Assembly: GCA_026989275.1 (NCBI GenBank)
Contig: JALSJQ010000022.1
Coordinates: forward strand, 1 to 64,000
From: Albidovulum sp.
GTDB taxonomy: Bacteria > Pseudomonadota > Alphaproteobacteria > Rhodobacterales > Rhodobacteraceae
DNA length: 64,000 nucleotides
Reading direction: 5' to 3'
The notes below the pieces were generated by a model. It had not been told where the DNA came from, did no database searches, and saw only the letters and a list, made by a program, of their open reading frames with translations. This document shows, piece after piece, positions 46,449 through 59,200 of this stretch. Positions within the stretch are counted from its first letter, which is position 1. Each line of letters opens with the position of its first letter. Both the position numbers and the translations under genes were made by a program.

Positions 46449-46918
46449 GCCGGATCTCCTTCTAGTCGAGTTCCCACCCACGATATTGCGGTGGGTCGGT
46501 GCAGCCAGATATCGGTCTTTCAGGCTGCCTCAGCCAGGAGGCGGTCGTGCCGAAAGTCTGTAGTCTGTCTTCACGAGGCAACATATCGGCGCCCGGGCGA
46601 CGGATTGCAAGCGAATAATCCATCACGGGGCAAAATAAATCCTTGCAATATCGTGCGTTTTTTCGCTCCTTCCTGTCGGGATGCCCACTGCCGCCTTGTT
46701 TTCATGGCGCTTTTCCCCCTTCGCGCCCGCAGACCCGCTGCGACCTTCCGCCGATCTCGCGGCGCTTTTCTCCGGCCGGGAGATCGGAAGAATGGACCGG
46801 CGGCGGCCCCAGCGCGACAGATTCGCAGCCGCCACCGCCCGGGCACGGCGAGGAAACCCCCGGAGCGCCCCGTTCGGGCACGCGCTCGGAGGCGAGAGGA
46901 TAACGAGAGGAGGGGAAG
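46449..46918. other. Divergent spacer upstream of the cold-shock gene
   Basis: A 470-bp gene-free interval holding the leader and promoter of the cold-shock gene and, at the right, the start region of the ArsC/Spx-like gene. It contains an 11-nt complementary pair (46479-46489 and 46645-46655). The right half is ordinary high-G+C sequence. Confidence 0.5.
46479..46655 (-). promoter_or_regulatory. Complementary segments in the cold-shock gene leader
   Basis: CACGATATTGC (46479-46489) and GCAATATCGTG (46645-46655) are perfect complements 155 bp apart; the near one sits about 30 nt before the cold-shock gene's ATG, beside a local CCCAC/GTGGG hairpin. If the transcript starts upstream of 46655 they could pair over long range, as in temperature-sensing csp leaders. 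If not, they may be paired protein sites. Confidence 0.35.
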
Positions 46919-47257
46919 ATGGCCGCGATCACGCTTTACGGGCTGAAGAACTGCGACCGCAGCCGCGCCGTGCGGAAGGCGCTGCAGGAAGCGGGACATG
47001 AGGTGGTGCTGGTCGATATCGCCTCGGGGTGCGATCCTGCCTTCATCGACCGTCTGCTAGCGCGGTTTGGAGATACCGTTCTCAACCGCCGCTCGACCAC
47101 CTGGCGGCAGCTCTCCGCCGCAGAACGCGCCCGACCGGCCGCGGCGCTTCTTGCCGCCCATCCGAAGCTGATGCGCCGCCCCGTCCTCGCCCTCGCCGAC
47201 GGGCGGCTCGTGGCCGGCTGGGACCGGGAGGCCCTCGCCCCGCTCCTCCGGGGCTGA
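46919..47257 (+). CDS. ArsC/Spx-family thioredoxin-fold protein (YffB-like)
   Basis: The 112-residue protein begins with the family pattern ITLYGLKNCDRSRAVRKAL, with C12 in the ArsC/Spx position, and contains VLNRRSTTWRQL and PKLMRRPVL. These match the short YffB-like branch, whose biochemical function is uncertain; true arsenate reductases have further conserved arginines. GGAGGGGAAG precedes the ATG. hemB follows 128 bp later in the same direction. Confidence 0.88.
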   Translation: MAAITLYGLKNCDRSRAVRKALQEAGHEVVLVDIASGCDPAFIDRLLARFGDTVLNRRSTTWRQLSAAERARPAAALLAAHPKLMRRPVLALADGRLVAGWDREALAPLLRG

Positions 47258-47373
47258 ACACCTTGCATGCCCGGCCCGCCGAGGGGTAAGGGAAGGCGGC
47301 AGCAGAGGGCCGCCCCGGCGCCGGACGGCTCTTCGGCTCCCGCGCCCTCCTCCGCCCGTTCGTCTTCCGATGA

Positions 47374-48394
<1,021 letters not shown>

Positions 48395-48396
<2 letters not shown>

Positions 48397-48412
48397 GCGC
48401 CGGCAGGCGCTC
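48395..48412 (+). terminator. Small hairpin at the hemB stop
   Basis: GAGCGCC, GGCA, GGCGCTC overlaps the hemB stop codon. The 7-bp stem lacks a U-run, so it is a weak terminator candidate. Confidence 0.3.
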
Positions 48413-48559
48413 CCGTCCCGCAACCGGCGAGACAGGGGCGGCAAAAGCGGTTATGTTCGCCACAAAACGCGTCCGAACCGCCCGGCACATCCGGGGCGGA
48501 AACGGGCCGACGGACACCCGGAACGCGCAGGACGAGGACAGGACAGGCAGGAGGACAGC

Positions 48560-49180
48560 ATGAACAGGATCGCCGAGATTTCCCGCCCGGCACAGGACCG
48601 GCTCTGCGCCCCCTCGGCGCCACGTCTCGCCGCGCCGGGCCGACGGGCGCTGCTTCTGACCGGCGCCGCCGCCCTTCTGGCCGGTTGCGTGAACCAGGGC
48701 TTCAATTCGCGTCGTGCCCGGATCGACCGCAAGGTGCGGGCGGCGATCGACTTCATGTATCAGGAAATCCCCGAAACCCGAGAACTGGCGGCCCGGGCGG
48801 CCGGCATGCTGGTGATCCCGACCGTCACCACCGCCGGTTTCGGAATCGGCGGCAGCTACGGCTCCGGCGCCCTTCTCATCAATGACGTGATCGTCGGCTA
48901 TTACGCCGTCACCAGCCTGTCCTACGGGCTGCAGATCGGCCTCGGGCAGTTCGGCATCGCCCTCTTCTTCATGACCCCCGAGGCGCTCGAAGGCTTCCGC
49001 ACGTCCGACGGCTGGGTCGCCGGTGCGAATGTCGGCTACATCGTCAAGGATTCGGGTGGCCAGCTCGGGGTCGATACCGCACGGCTGACGGAGCCGGTGA
49101 TCGCCGTGGTCTTCGGCGAGGCCGGACTCATCGTCGGCGCCCGCATCGAGGGCACGAAATACACCCGCATCAACCCCTGA
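48560..49180 (+). CDS. SYLF/YSC84-domain lipoprotein
   Basis: A 206-residue protein with an unusually long N-terminal region before the lipobox LLAGC (C43), then the SYLF domain: AAGMLVIPTVTTAGFGIGGSYGSGALL, YYAVTSLSYGLQIGLGQFGIALFFMTPEALEGF and GEAGLIVGARIEGTKYTRI. Bacterial SYLF proteins are exported and bind lipids in eukaryotic relatives; the bacterial role is not defined. AGGAGGA lies 5 nt before the ATG. It is convergent with the beta-hydroxyacid dehydrogenase. Confidence 0.88.
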   Translation: MNRIAEISRPAQDRLCAPSAPRLAAPGRRALLLTGAAALLAGCVNQGFNSRRARIDRKVRAAIDFMYQEIPETRELAARAAGMLVIPTVTTAGFGIGGSYGSGALLINDVIVGYYAVTSLSYGLQIGLGQFGIALFFMTPEALEGFRTSDGWVAGANVGYIVKDSGGQLGVDTARLTEPVIAVVFGEAGLIVGARIEGTKYTRINP

Positions 49181-49331
49181 CGCCCCTCCCTCCCCTCCGT
49201 GGCGCGTCATCCGCCCTCGGGGGGAAGGTCGCGGAGCGGCGGCGGACGCGGCATCCCCGGCCGCCCCTGCCGCCCGGTCGCCCTGCCAGGACAATCGCCC
49301 CTCGGCGGACGGGCGGCGGCCCGTGCCGGGC

Positions 49332-50249
49332 TCAGCCCTGCCCTTCGAGATTGTCCACCGCACCGCCGCCGGGGCAATTGTCGAACACGCGCAGGCGGCG
49401 GATGAGCGAGGAGGTGTCCCAGCGTCCGCCTCCCATCTTTCGGATGTCCTTGTAGTATTCCCGCACCTCGGCCGTCACCGGCAGGCTGGCTCCGTTGCGT
49501 GCCGCCTCGTCGAGGCAGATCCCCAGATCCTTCAGCATCCAGTCGACCGCGAAGCCGAAATCGAAGCGGTCCTCGAGCATGGTCGGTCCTCGGTTCTCCA
49601 TCTGCCAGCTGCCGGCGGCGCCCCGGGAGATCACCTCGAGCACCGCCTTGCCGTCGAGCTCGGCCTTCTCGGCGAAATGCAACCCTTCGGACAGCGCCTG
49701 CAGGAGCCCGGCGATGCAGATCTGGTTGACCATCTTCGTCAGCTGCCCCGCCCCCGACGGACCGAGCAGTTTCGCGATGCGGGCATAGCTCTCCATCAGC
49801 GGCAGCACCTTTGCGAAGGCTTCGCTCTCGCCGCCGCACATGATCGAGAGCTGCCCCTTCTCGGCACCGGCCTGCCCCCCCGAGATCGGGGCGTCGATGA
49901 AATCGATCTGCCGGGCCTTCGCCTCGGCATGGAGTTCGCGGGAAACGCGGGCCGAGACCGTCGAGTGATCGACATAGACCGACCCCGGGCACATGGTGGC
50001 GAAGGCGCCCTCGCGGCCGCAGGTGACCGCCCTGAGGCTGTCGTCGTCCCCCACGCAGGAGAAGACGAAGGGCCGCCCGCGCGCCGCCTCGGCCGGCGTC
50101 CCGGCGAGAGCGCCGCCGAATTCCGCCACCCATTTCTCCGCCTTGGAACGGGTGCGATTGAACACGACGACATCGTGCCCCGCCTTCGCCAGATGCCCCG
50201 CCATCGGATAGCCCATCACCCCGAGGCCGATGAATGCAACCTTGGCCAT
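49332..50249 (-). CDS. NAD(P)-dependent beta-hydroxyacid dehydrogenase (3-hydroxyisobutyrate dehydrogenase family)
   Basis: The 305-residue enzyme has the Rossmann start KVAFIGLGVMGYPMAGHL (3-20), the substrate motif DAPISGGQAGAEKG (119-132) and the catalytic lysine K172 in GAGQLTKMVNQ. Family members oxidise 3-hydroxyisobutyrate, tartronate semialdehyde or related acids; NRTRSKAEK (N31, R32) after the second strand suggests NADP rather than NAD. No valine- or glyoxylate-pathway genes are adjacent. It is divergent from the acylase gene. Confidence 0.88.
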   Translation of the reverse strand: MAKVAFIGLGVMGYPMAGHLAKAGHDVVVFNRTRSKAEKWVAEFGGALAGTPAEAARGRPFVFSCVGDDDSLRAVTCGREGAFATMCPGSVYVDHSTVSARVSRELHAEAKARQIDFIDAPISGGQAGAEKGQLSIMCGGESEAFAKVLPLMESYARIAKLLGPSGAGQLTKMVNQICIAGLLQALSEGLHFAEKAELDGKAVLEVISRGAAGSWQMENRGPTMLEDRFDFGFAVDWMLKDLGICLDEAARNGASLPVTAEVREYYKDIRKMGGGRWDTSSLIRRLRVFDNCPGGGAVDNLEGQG

Positions 50250-50640
50250 GCCGTTTCCTCCCTCGCTGGCTGCCGTGCCGCGTCCCGAGCCGCCGTCCCG
50301 CTCTGCGCCCGAAGCGCGGCATCGCCGCCTCGGGCAGCGCGGGCGGGGCTCCGGGGGAGACTAGCGCCGGGAGCGGATGAAGAAAACCGTTTCCTTGCCG
50401 TTGATGCCCCGGTTCATGTCCGTGTCCCGTCGTCTGCCATGTCCTTGCGCCATGCCCGCCCCGTCATGTTCCCCCGCATGTCTCCCGGTTTCCGCAGCGG
50501 AAAGCTTGACAGGGGGCGCATGGGACGCATGCTCCCTCGGAGCATGGGCGCACGGCTTTTCGGGTCGGATCCGGGCCGACCGGGGCGGAGCGCAGCAGAA
50601 GAACGCGACGGCAGAACATCGGCATCAGGGAGGGAGGGAC
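50250..50640. other. Divergent spacer upstream of the acylase gene
   Basis: A 391-bp interval that must hold promoters for both directions. On the plus strand a TTGACA and a perfect hairpin are present and described separately. No gene. Confidence 0.5.
50506..50546 (+). promoter_or_regulatory. Promoter-like element with overlapping inverted repeat
   Basis: TTGACA (50506-50511) is followed after 16 bp by CATGCT. That hexamer begins a perfect inverted repeat CATGCTCC-CTC-GGAGCATG (50528-50546). An operator covering the -10 and start site would suit a repressor of the acylase gene 95 bp downstream. Confidence 0.42.
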
Positions 50641-53136
50641 ATGCGCGGCATCATCAGGTGGATCTTGCGGGGGCTTGTCGCCCTTCTCGTCCTTGCCCTT
50701 CTGGCCGCGGCCGGGGTGTGGTATCTGGCCAGCCGCTCGCTGCCCGATTACGACCGCACCGTCACCGTCGCCACGCCCGACGGCAAGCCCGTCACCATCA
50801 TTCGCGACGCCAACGCCGTTCCCCACATCTCCGCCGGGAGCGAACTCGGCGTGTTCTTCGGCCTCGGCTATGTGCATGCCCAGGACCGGCTGTGGCAGAT
50901 GCTGCAGATGCGCCGCGCGGCCCAGGGGCGGCTGTCCGAGATCTTCGGCGAGGTCACGTTGCCGATCGACGCCTATCTCCGCCGGCTCGGCCTCCACGAA
51001 GCGGCCCGCAAGAGCTTCGAGGTCCAGAGCCCCGAGGCCAAGGCCGCCCTCGCCGCCTACGCCGCCGGCGTCAACGCCCGTCTCGCCGTGGTCAATCGCG
51101 AGGCCCTCGGGCGCGGTGCGCCGGAGCTTTTCCTCTTTCCCCAGACCATCGCCCCCTGGAGCCCGGCCGACAGTATCGCCATCATCAAGCTGATGGCGCT
51201 GCGCCTCGCGCCGCACATGGATGACGAGATCCTGCGGGCGCGCCTGGCGCGCACCCTGCCGGCGCCGCGCATCGACGATCTCCTGGCCCCCGCACCCGGG
51301 CCGGGCACGATTGCCGTCGGCTCCTATGCCGCCCTCTTCGGCCGAGACGTCCGCTTCGCCGCCGCTGCCGATGCGCCTCCCGCCGCCCGCCCCCCCTTCG
51401 ACCCCGTGCCCGCGCCGGGGCTCGCGGGCGCCTCCAACGCCTGGATCGCCGCGCCTTCGCGGGCGGCACGCGGCAGGTCGCTTCTGGCCAACGACCCCCA
51501 TCTGGGGCTCTCGGCGCCGTCGATCTGGTATCTCGCCCATCTCGACTTCCCCGACGGCGGCGTGATCGGCGGCACCATCCCCGGCCTGCCGGCGGTGCTG
51601 GTCGGCCGCTCCGACAGGCTCGCCTGGGGGCTGACCTACGCCTATGTCGACGACACCGATCTCTACATCGAGAAGCTCGGCAAGGACCCCGACACCTATC
51701 TCACCCCCGAAGGCTGGAAGCGGTTTCGCGTCGCCCGCACGCGCATCCGCGTGAAAGGTAGGGAGGACGTCGAGCTGACCCTGCGCTGGAGCGAGAACGG
51801 CCCGATCCTGCCGAGCGACCGTTTCGGTCTCGCCTCGGTGGTCCCGGAAGGCCATGTCGCCGCCCTTCGCTGGACCGCCCTTGCCGAGGACGACCGGTCC
51901 TATACCGCCACCTACGGGCTGATGAAGGCCGGTTCGGTGCAGGAGGCGATCGCGGCGACGCGGCCTTTCAACGCGCCGGCGCAGAACCTGTCGCTGGCCG
52001 ACCCGGAGAACATCGCCATCAAGATCATCGGCCGCATCCCGAAGCGCAACCCCGCCCACCAGACCCGCGGCATGATGCCCGCCCCGGGCTGGATGAAGGA
52101 GAACCGCTGGGAGGGTTTCTTCCCCTATGAAGACAATCCGGTGGTCATCAACCCGCCCGAAGGCGTGATCGCCAACACCAACAACAAGACCGTCGATGCG
52201 CCCTTCCCGCGCCATGTGAGCTACATCTGGGGCGACAGCCACCGCATCGAGCGGGCAAAGCGGCTCCTGGGGCGGCAGAAGGCCCATACGCTCGAGAGCT
52301 TCACCGCCATCCAGACCGACATCGTCTCGAACGCGGCCCGCACGCTGCTGCCGCTGGTGATGCGCGATCTGCCGCTCACCGCCCCCCCCGATGCCGACGC
52401 CCGCACCCGACGACGCGCCGAGGCCCTGCGGCTTCTCGCCTCCTGGGAAGGCGCGATGGACGAGAACCGGCCGGAGCCGCTCATCTACGCCGCCTGGATG
52501 CGCTTCCTGCAGGCGCGGCTCCTTGCCGACGAACTCGGCCCGCTCTCCGACGAATTCCGCCATCTGCGGCCGCTTTTCGTCGAACGGGTCTTCCGCAATC
52601 TCGGCGGAGCCGGCATCTGGTGCGACGTGAAGGGCACGAAAGCGATCGAGAGCTGCCCCGAGATCGCCGCCGCCAGTCTCGACGAGGCGCTCGACTGGAT
52701 CGCCGCGCGGCAAGGCCGCGACATGGCCGCCTGGGAATGGGGCAGGGAGCACATGGCCGCGCTCGACCATCAGGTGCTCGGGAAGCTGCCGCTCGTCGGC
52801 GCACTGTTCAACATCCGCCTGCCCAGTTCGGGGGGCGACGAGACGCTGATGCGCGGCCGCACCGCCGGCACGGGGCCCGACCCCTTCCTCAACGTCCACG
52901 CCTCGGCCTATCGCGGCGTCTATGACTTCGCCGACCCCGAAAGCGCCCGCTTCATCATCTCCACCGGCGAGAGCGGCCATCCCCTCTCGCGCTTCTACGA
53001 CAATTTCGCACGTCTGTGGAAACGGGGGGAATACGTGCCGATGACGATGGATCTCGAACTGGCCCGCGCCGGCGGCGTCGGCATCACCCGCCTCGTCCCG
53101 AACGCGCAGGAGGAACGGGGCGAGGAGAAGGAATAG
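50641..53136 (+). CDS. Penicillin acylase family protein (Ntn hydrolase)
   Basis: An 831-residue precursor of the penicillin/AHL acylase family, which autocleaves to two subunits. An N-terminal membrane anchor or signal (IIRWILRGLVALLVLALLAAAGVWYLA) is followed by the alpha-chain region (SAGSELGVFFGLGYVHAQDRLWQM). The beta chain would begin at S265 in GAGASN-like LAGASNAWIA, and NDPHLGLSAPSIWY follows. A strong GGGAGGGAGG precedes the ATG. Substrates could be acyl-homoserine lactones, beta-lactams or other amides; sequence alone does not decide. Confidence 0.9.
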   Translation: MRGIIRWILRGLVALLVLALLAAAGVWYLASRSLPDYDRTVTVATPDGKPVTIIRDANAVPHISAGSELGVFFGLGYVHAQDRLWQMLQMRRAAQGRLSEIFGEVTLPIDAYLRRLGLHEAARKSFEVQSPEAKAALAAYAAGVNARLAVVNREALGRGAPELFLFPQTIAPWSPADSIAIIKLMALRLAPHMDDEILRARLARTLPAPRIDDLLAPAPGPGTIAVGSYAALFGRDVRFAAAADAPPAARPPFDPVPAPGLAGASNAWIAAPSRAARGRSLLANDPHLGLSAPSIWYLAHLDFPDGGVIGGTIPGLPAVLVGRSDRLAWGLTYAYVDDTDLYIEKLGKDPDTYLTPEGWKRFRVARTRIRVKGREDVELTLRWSENGPILPSDRFGLASVVPEGHVAALRWTALAEDDRSYTATYGLMKAGSVQEAIAATRPFNAPAQNLSLADPENIAIKIIGRIPKRNPAHQTRGMMPAPGWMKENRWEGFFPYEDNPVVINPPEGVIANTNNKTVDAPFPRHVSYIWGDSHRIERAKRLLGRQKAHTLESFTAIQTDIVSNAARTLLPLVMRDLPLTAPPDADARTRRRAEALRLLASWEGAMDENRPEPLIYAAWMRFLQARLLADELGPLSDEFRHLRPLFVERVFRNLGGAGIWCDVKGTKAIESCPEIAAASLDEALDWIAARQGRDMAAWEWGREHMAALDHQVLGKLPLVGALFNIRLPSSGGDETLMRGRTAGTGPDPFLNVHASAYRGVYDFADPESARFIISTGESGHPLSRFYDNFARLWKRGEYVPMTMDLELARAGGVGITRLVPNAQEERGEEKE

Positions 53137-54885
<1,749 letters not shown>

Positions 54886-54898
54886 GCGCGGTTGAGGG

Positions 54899-56086
54899 AT
54901 GCGCGAGGACGCCCGCCATCAGGCCGCGATCGACATTCTCGACGCCTGGCTGGCCGGTGCCCCGGTCGAGAAGGCGCTGACGGGCTGGGCGCGGCGCAGC
55001 CGCTTCGCCGGGTCGCGCGACCGGGCGGCGGTGCGCGACATCGTGTTCGACGCCGTTCGCAAGCGCCGCTCGGCCGCCGCGCGCGGCGGTGGTGACACGG
55101 GGCGGGGTCTCGTTCTCGGCCTCCTCGTCGAGAAGGGGGCGGAGCCGGACCGCATCTTCACCGGCGCTCCTCATGCCCCGGCCCCGCTCACACGGGCCGA
55201 GCGCGCCCGGCTCGCCGCCCCGCCGGATCTGCCGCCGCCTGTCGCCCTCGACGTGCCCGACTGGCTCGCGCCGCGGCTCGCCGCCTCCCTCGGCGACGAT
55301 TTCGCCCCCGTCATGCGACTGATGCGCGAGCGCGCCCCGGTCTTTCTCAGGGTCAACACGCTCAAGGCAAACCGCGAAGAAGCGCTGGCGGCACTGGCCG
55401 GGGAAGGCATCGTCGCCCGCCCCCATCCCCTGGCCGCCACCGCGCTCGAGGTGACGGAGGGGGCGCGCCGCATCCGCCGGGCGGCGGCCTTTCGCGATGG
55501 GCTCGTGGAGTTGCAGGATGCGGCATCGCAGGCGGTGGTGGACGCCCTGCCGCTCGTTCCCGGAATGCGGGTTCTCGACCATTGCGCCGGTGGCGGCGGC
55601 AAGGCCCTCGCCATGGCCGCGCGCATGGGCGGCAAGGGCACGATCCTCGCCCATGACGCGAATGCGGGGCGGATGAAGGACCTGCCCGCCCGGGCCGCCC
55701 GGGCGGGGGCACGCATCGAGAGGACGGCGCGGCCCGAAGGTCTGTTCGACCTCGTTCTCGCCGACGCCCCCTGTTCGGGGTCCGGGGCCTGGCGGCGCAG
55801 CCCGGAAGGCAAATGGCGCCTCACTCCCGAACGGCTCGAGGCACTCCGGAGGCTTCAGGACCGGATCCTCGACGAGGCGGCCCCGTTCGTTGCCCCCGGC
55901 GGGCATCTCGCCCATGTCACCTGTTCCCTTCTCGAGGAGGAGAACCGGCAACGGGCCGAGTCCTTTCTCGCGCGCCATCGGGAATTTGCGCCCGAAGCGA
56001 ACCGCCGCTGGACCCCGCTCGAGGGCGGCGACGGCTTCGGCCTCGCCCTTTTCCGCCGCAAGGCGGACCGCGGGGGCGGGCGTTAA
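54899..56086 (+). CDS. RsmB-like RNA (cytosine-5)-methyltransferase
   Basis: The 395-residue SAM-dependent enzyme has an N-terminal NusB-like helical part (1-90), VFLRVNTLK, the SAM motif LDHCAGGGGKALAMAA (about 221-236) and the two cysteines of the Nol1/NOP2/RsmB mechanism: C292 in DAPCSGSGAWRR (motif IV) and C342 in VTCSLLEEEN (motif VI). RsmB acts on C967 of 16S rRNA; target assignment is by similarity only. Its TAA forms part of a TTAA-N7-TTAA site in front of the next gene. Confidence 0.92.
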   Translation: MREDARHQAAIDILDAWLAGAPVEKALTGWARRSRFAGSRDRAAVRDIVFDAVRKRRSAAARGGGDTGRGLVLGLLVEKGAEPDRIFTGAPHAPAPLTRAERARLAAPPDLPPPVALDVPDWLAPRLAASLGDDFAPVMRLMRERAPVFLRVNTLKANREEALAALAGEGIVARPHPLAATALEVTEGARRIRRAAAFRDGLVELQDAASQAVVDALPLVPGMRVLDHCAGGGGKALAMAARMGGKGTILAHDANAGRMKDLPARAARAGARIERTARPEGLFDLVLADAPCSGSGAWRRSPEGKWRLTPERLEALRRLQDRILDEAAPFVAPGGHLAHVTCSLLEEENRQRAESFLARHREFAPEANRRWTPLEGGDGFGLALFRRKADRGGGR

Positions 56087-56097
56087 ACCTTCCTTAA
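56083..56097. promoter_or_regulatory. CtrA-type binding site upstream of the hybrid kinase gene
   Basis: TTAA, ACCTTCC, TTAA matches the CtrA consensus TTAA-N7-TTAA exactly. It lies across the rsmB-like stop codon, about 175 bp before the kinase ATG. TTAA is rare in this genome, so a spaced pair is unlikely to be random. Confidence 0.5.
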
Positions 56098-56270
56098 GAC
56101 CTTCTGCGGCACAGTCGGGATGATTCGGTCGCCGGTTGCCGGGTCGGGGCCTGAACGCCTCGGCCCGGTGGGCACCGGAACCGGTGCGACGGGTGCGATG
56201 CGGCTGCCGCGTCGGCGAACAGGCAGACTGGACGGGCGGGCAAGGCGGACCGAGAAAGGCGGGAGGGGGC

Positions 56271-59200
56271 ATGGCCGGGCCATTCGGGCTCGAGATGCGG
56301 ACAGACAGCTGGCGCAGCGGCGGCGGTGCGCAGCGACGACGCATTGTCCATCCTGCCCTCGCCCTGCTCGCGGCCTGCCTGGTCCTGGGGGCGCTTCCTT
56401 TCCTGTTCCGGCCTGCCGCGCGCGATGCGGAGCTCCTGCGCCCATTGCTCGTCCCGCTCTTTTCGGCGCGACCGGGCGATGACGCCCCCGATACGCCGCC
56501 CGATGTCGTCGCCCCTGCCGCCCCCGATCTCGCCACTGGTGCCGCTACCGGTGCCGCCCCCGATGTTGCCGCCGATGTTGCCGTCGGTGTCGTCTCCGAG
56601 GTCGCCACCGATACCGTTTCCGATACCGGTGCCCCGGCCGGAGAGCCGATGCGTCCGGGCGCCCCCTCGGCCACTCTGATTGCGCCGCTCGCCCTTTTCC
56701 TCGGGCTGGCGGCGGCGCTGGCCAGCGCCTTTCTCCTCGGCCACCGATCGCACCGGGCACGCAGGGAGGGACCGATTGTCGATCTCCTTCTCGAGCGCGC
56801 CGATCTCGAGGGGCGACCGGCCTGCCTGACCGACGGGAAGGGGCGGATCCGGGCGCTCAACGCCGCGGCCCGATCGCGCATCCAGGCCCGCCATGCTCCC
56901 CGGCCCCGATCTGCCCGAGATAACGCTTCCGGCACACGGCCCGCCACCGAACCGCCGCCGCGGGACATCGCCGCGTTCGTCTCCCGCTGCCTTCCCGGAG
57001 GACGGGCGCCGCATCCGGGCACGATCCGCCGCATCCTTCTTGCCGGGCGGCGCATCAACCTGCCTCTCGGCGACCGCAGCAGGGAGCGGCTCGTGGTATT
57101 GCCCGCAGGGCGAAACCGCCTGCTCTGGGAGATCGCCGCGCCCACGAGCCGCACCGCCGCCGAAGCGGATGTCGCGCCGCTCGCGGCGGCCGTCCTCGTC
57201 GTCAGCCGCAGCGGCAGGCTCCTCGCGGCGAACCCGGCGGCCGAGGCCCTGCTCGGCCCGCTGCCTTCCCATCTCGAGGCGCTCGTTTCCGATCGGCCGT
57301 TGCGGCCCCACGGGGTGCACCCCGTCCGCACCCGCGACGGCGTGAGGGCGATGCGGATCATCACGCTCGAGCGCGAGGGAGGGCTGCGCCAGCTCCATTT
57401 CTTTCCCGTGGACGATGCCCAGAGCATGGCAGCGGGCGTCGAGGCGGTGATCGACCGGCTGCCCACCCCCCTTCTCAAGCTTTCGCCCGACGGGCGGATC
57501 CGCCATGCCAACCGGGCCGCCACCGCCCTTCTCGGCATATCGGCCCGGCCGGATCTCGCTCTCGGGGACCTCGTGGAAGGGCCCGGCATGCCTGTCGGGC
57601 GGTGGATCGCCCGGGCGCTGAACAGCGAGGAAGGGCTGCCGCCCGAGACCGTTCGTCTGTCCCGCCAAGAGGAGGAGCGGCATGTGCGGGTATCGCTGGT
57701 TCGCGGGCTGGAAGACGGCAGGCTCTTCATTCTGGCCCATCTCCACGACACCACGGCGCTGAAGCGGATGGAGGCGCAGATCGCGCAAAGCCAGCGGATG
57801 CATGCCATCGGCCAGCTGGCAGGTGGCATTGCGCATGATTTCAACAATCTGCTGGCCATTCTTTCAGCACGGTCGGAGGAGCTTCTCGAGCTGCTCGGCG
57901 AAGCGGACACGGCGGCGAAGGAGCAGATTGTGGCGATACGGGCCACCATCGAGCGCGGCGCGCGCCTCGTGCGGCGGATCCTCGCCTTCTCCCGCCGCCA
58001 GCCGATGAGGCTGCGCCCGCTCGCCCTCGCCGCCCTGCTCGAGGAAGCGGCCGGCCTACTTGCGCCGCTTCTCGGCCGGGGGATCGATCTCGTCATCGCC
58101 CCCGTGCCGGAAGAGGCGGTCGTCGAGGCCGATCCGGCGGCGCTCGAACAGATCGTCATCAACATCGCCGTCAACGCCCGCGACGCCATGAACGGAAAGG
58201 GCACGCTGCACATCTCCTCTCTCCTGCTCGCCCTCGAGAGCCCCGCGCGGCTGCGCGGCGCGCCGGTGAGCCTGCCGGCGGGGAAATGGGCGGTCCTCAG
58301 CCTGCGCGATACCGGCCCCGGCCTGCCGGAAGAGCAGATCGCCCGGCTGTTCGAACCCTTTTTCACCACCAAGCCGCCGGGCAAGGGCACCGGCCTCGGT
58401 CTGGCCATGTGCTACGGGCTGATGAAGCAGATGGGAGGATATGTCTTTGCCCGCAACCATCCCGAAGGCGGTGCCGAGTTCCTGCTCTGCCTGCCCTTGG
58501 CCGTCCCTGCCGAAGGGGAGGAAATGGGCGGGAAAGCGGCGCAGACCCGTTTCGAGGTGGAGTCTGCCGCTCTCGTGCCGCCCGCCACCGGCTTGCGGGG
58601 GGAAGGACCGCCCCGCCCGCTCCCGAAACCGCTCCCCACCGGGGAAGGCGCACCGGACGGATCGACCGCCCCGGTTGACGACCCGGCCGACGGGAAACGA
58701 CCTGTCTGCGCAAAAGGCGACCATGACGCTGCGTGCCGGGAGGAAGAGCCGTCCGTTGCCGCGCCGACGGCCCGGACCGTCGTGCTCGTCGAGGACGAGG
58801 CGCCGCTGCGCCGGTTCATCCACCGCTCCCTCGAGCTCGAGGGCTATCGCGTCCTTTCCTTCGCGAGCGGGGAAGAGGCCCTGCGCCACCTTCTCGGCGA
58901 AAAGAGTCCGCCCTGCGATCTCATCCTCAGCGACATCACCCTCCCCGGGTGCGACGGGCCGTCCTGGATCGCCCGGTATCGCGCAGCGCTGGCCACAAGG
59001 CGGGGTAGCGATGACGGGGTGCCGCAGGGGGCGGATCCGTCATCCGCGCATGCCCGGCCCGTCGAAACCGCGCCCGGCGCATCCGGCCACGACGAACGCC
59101 GCCCCGGCACGCCGCGCAGAAGGCCGCCGTCCCCCTCCCGTTCCGCAGGGCCCGAAGTGCGGGTGCTCCTGATGAGCGGAGGCGGCCCCGAGCCGGAGGG

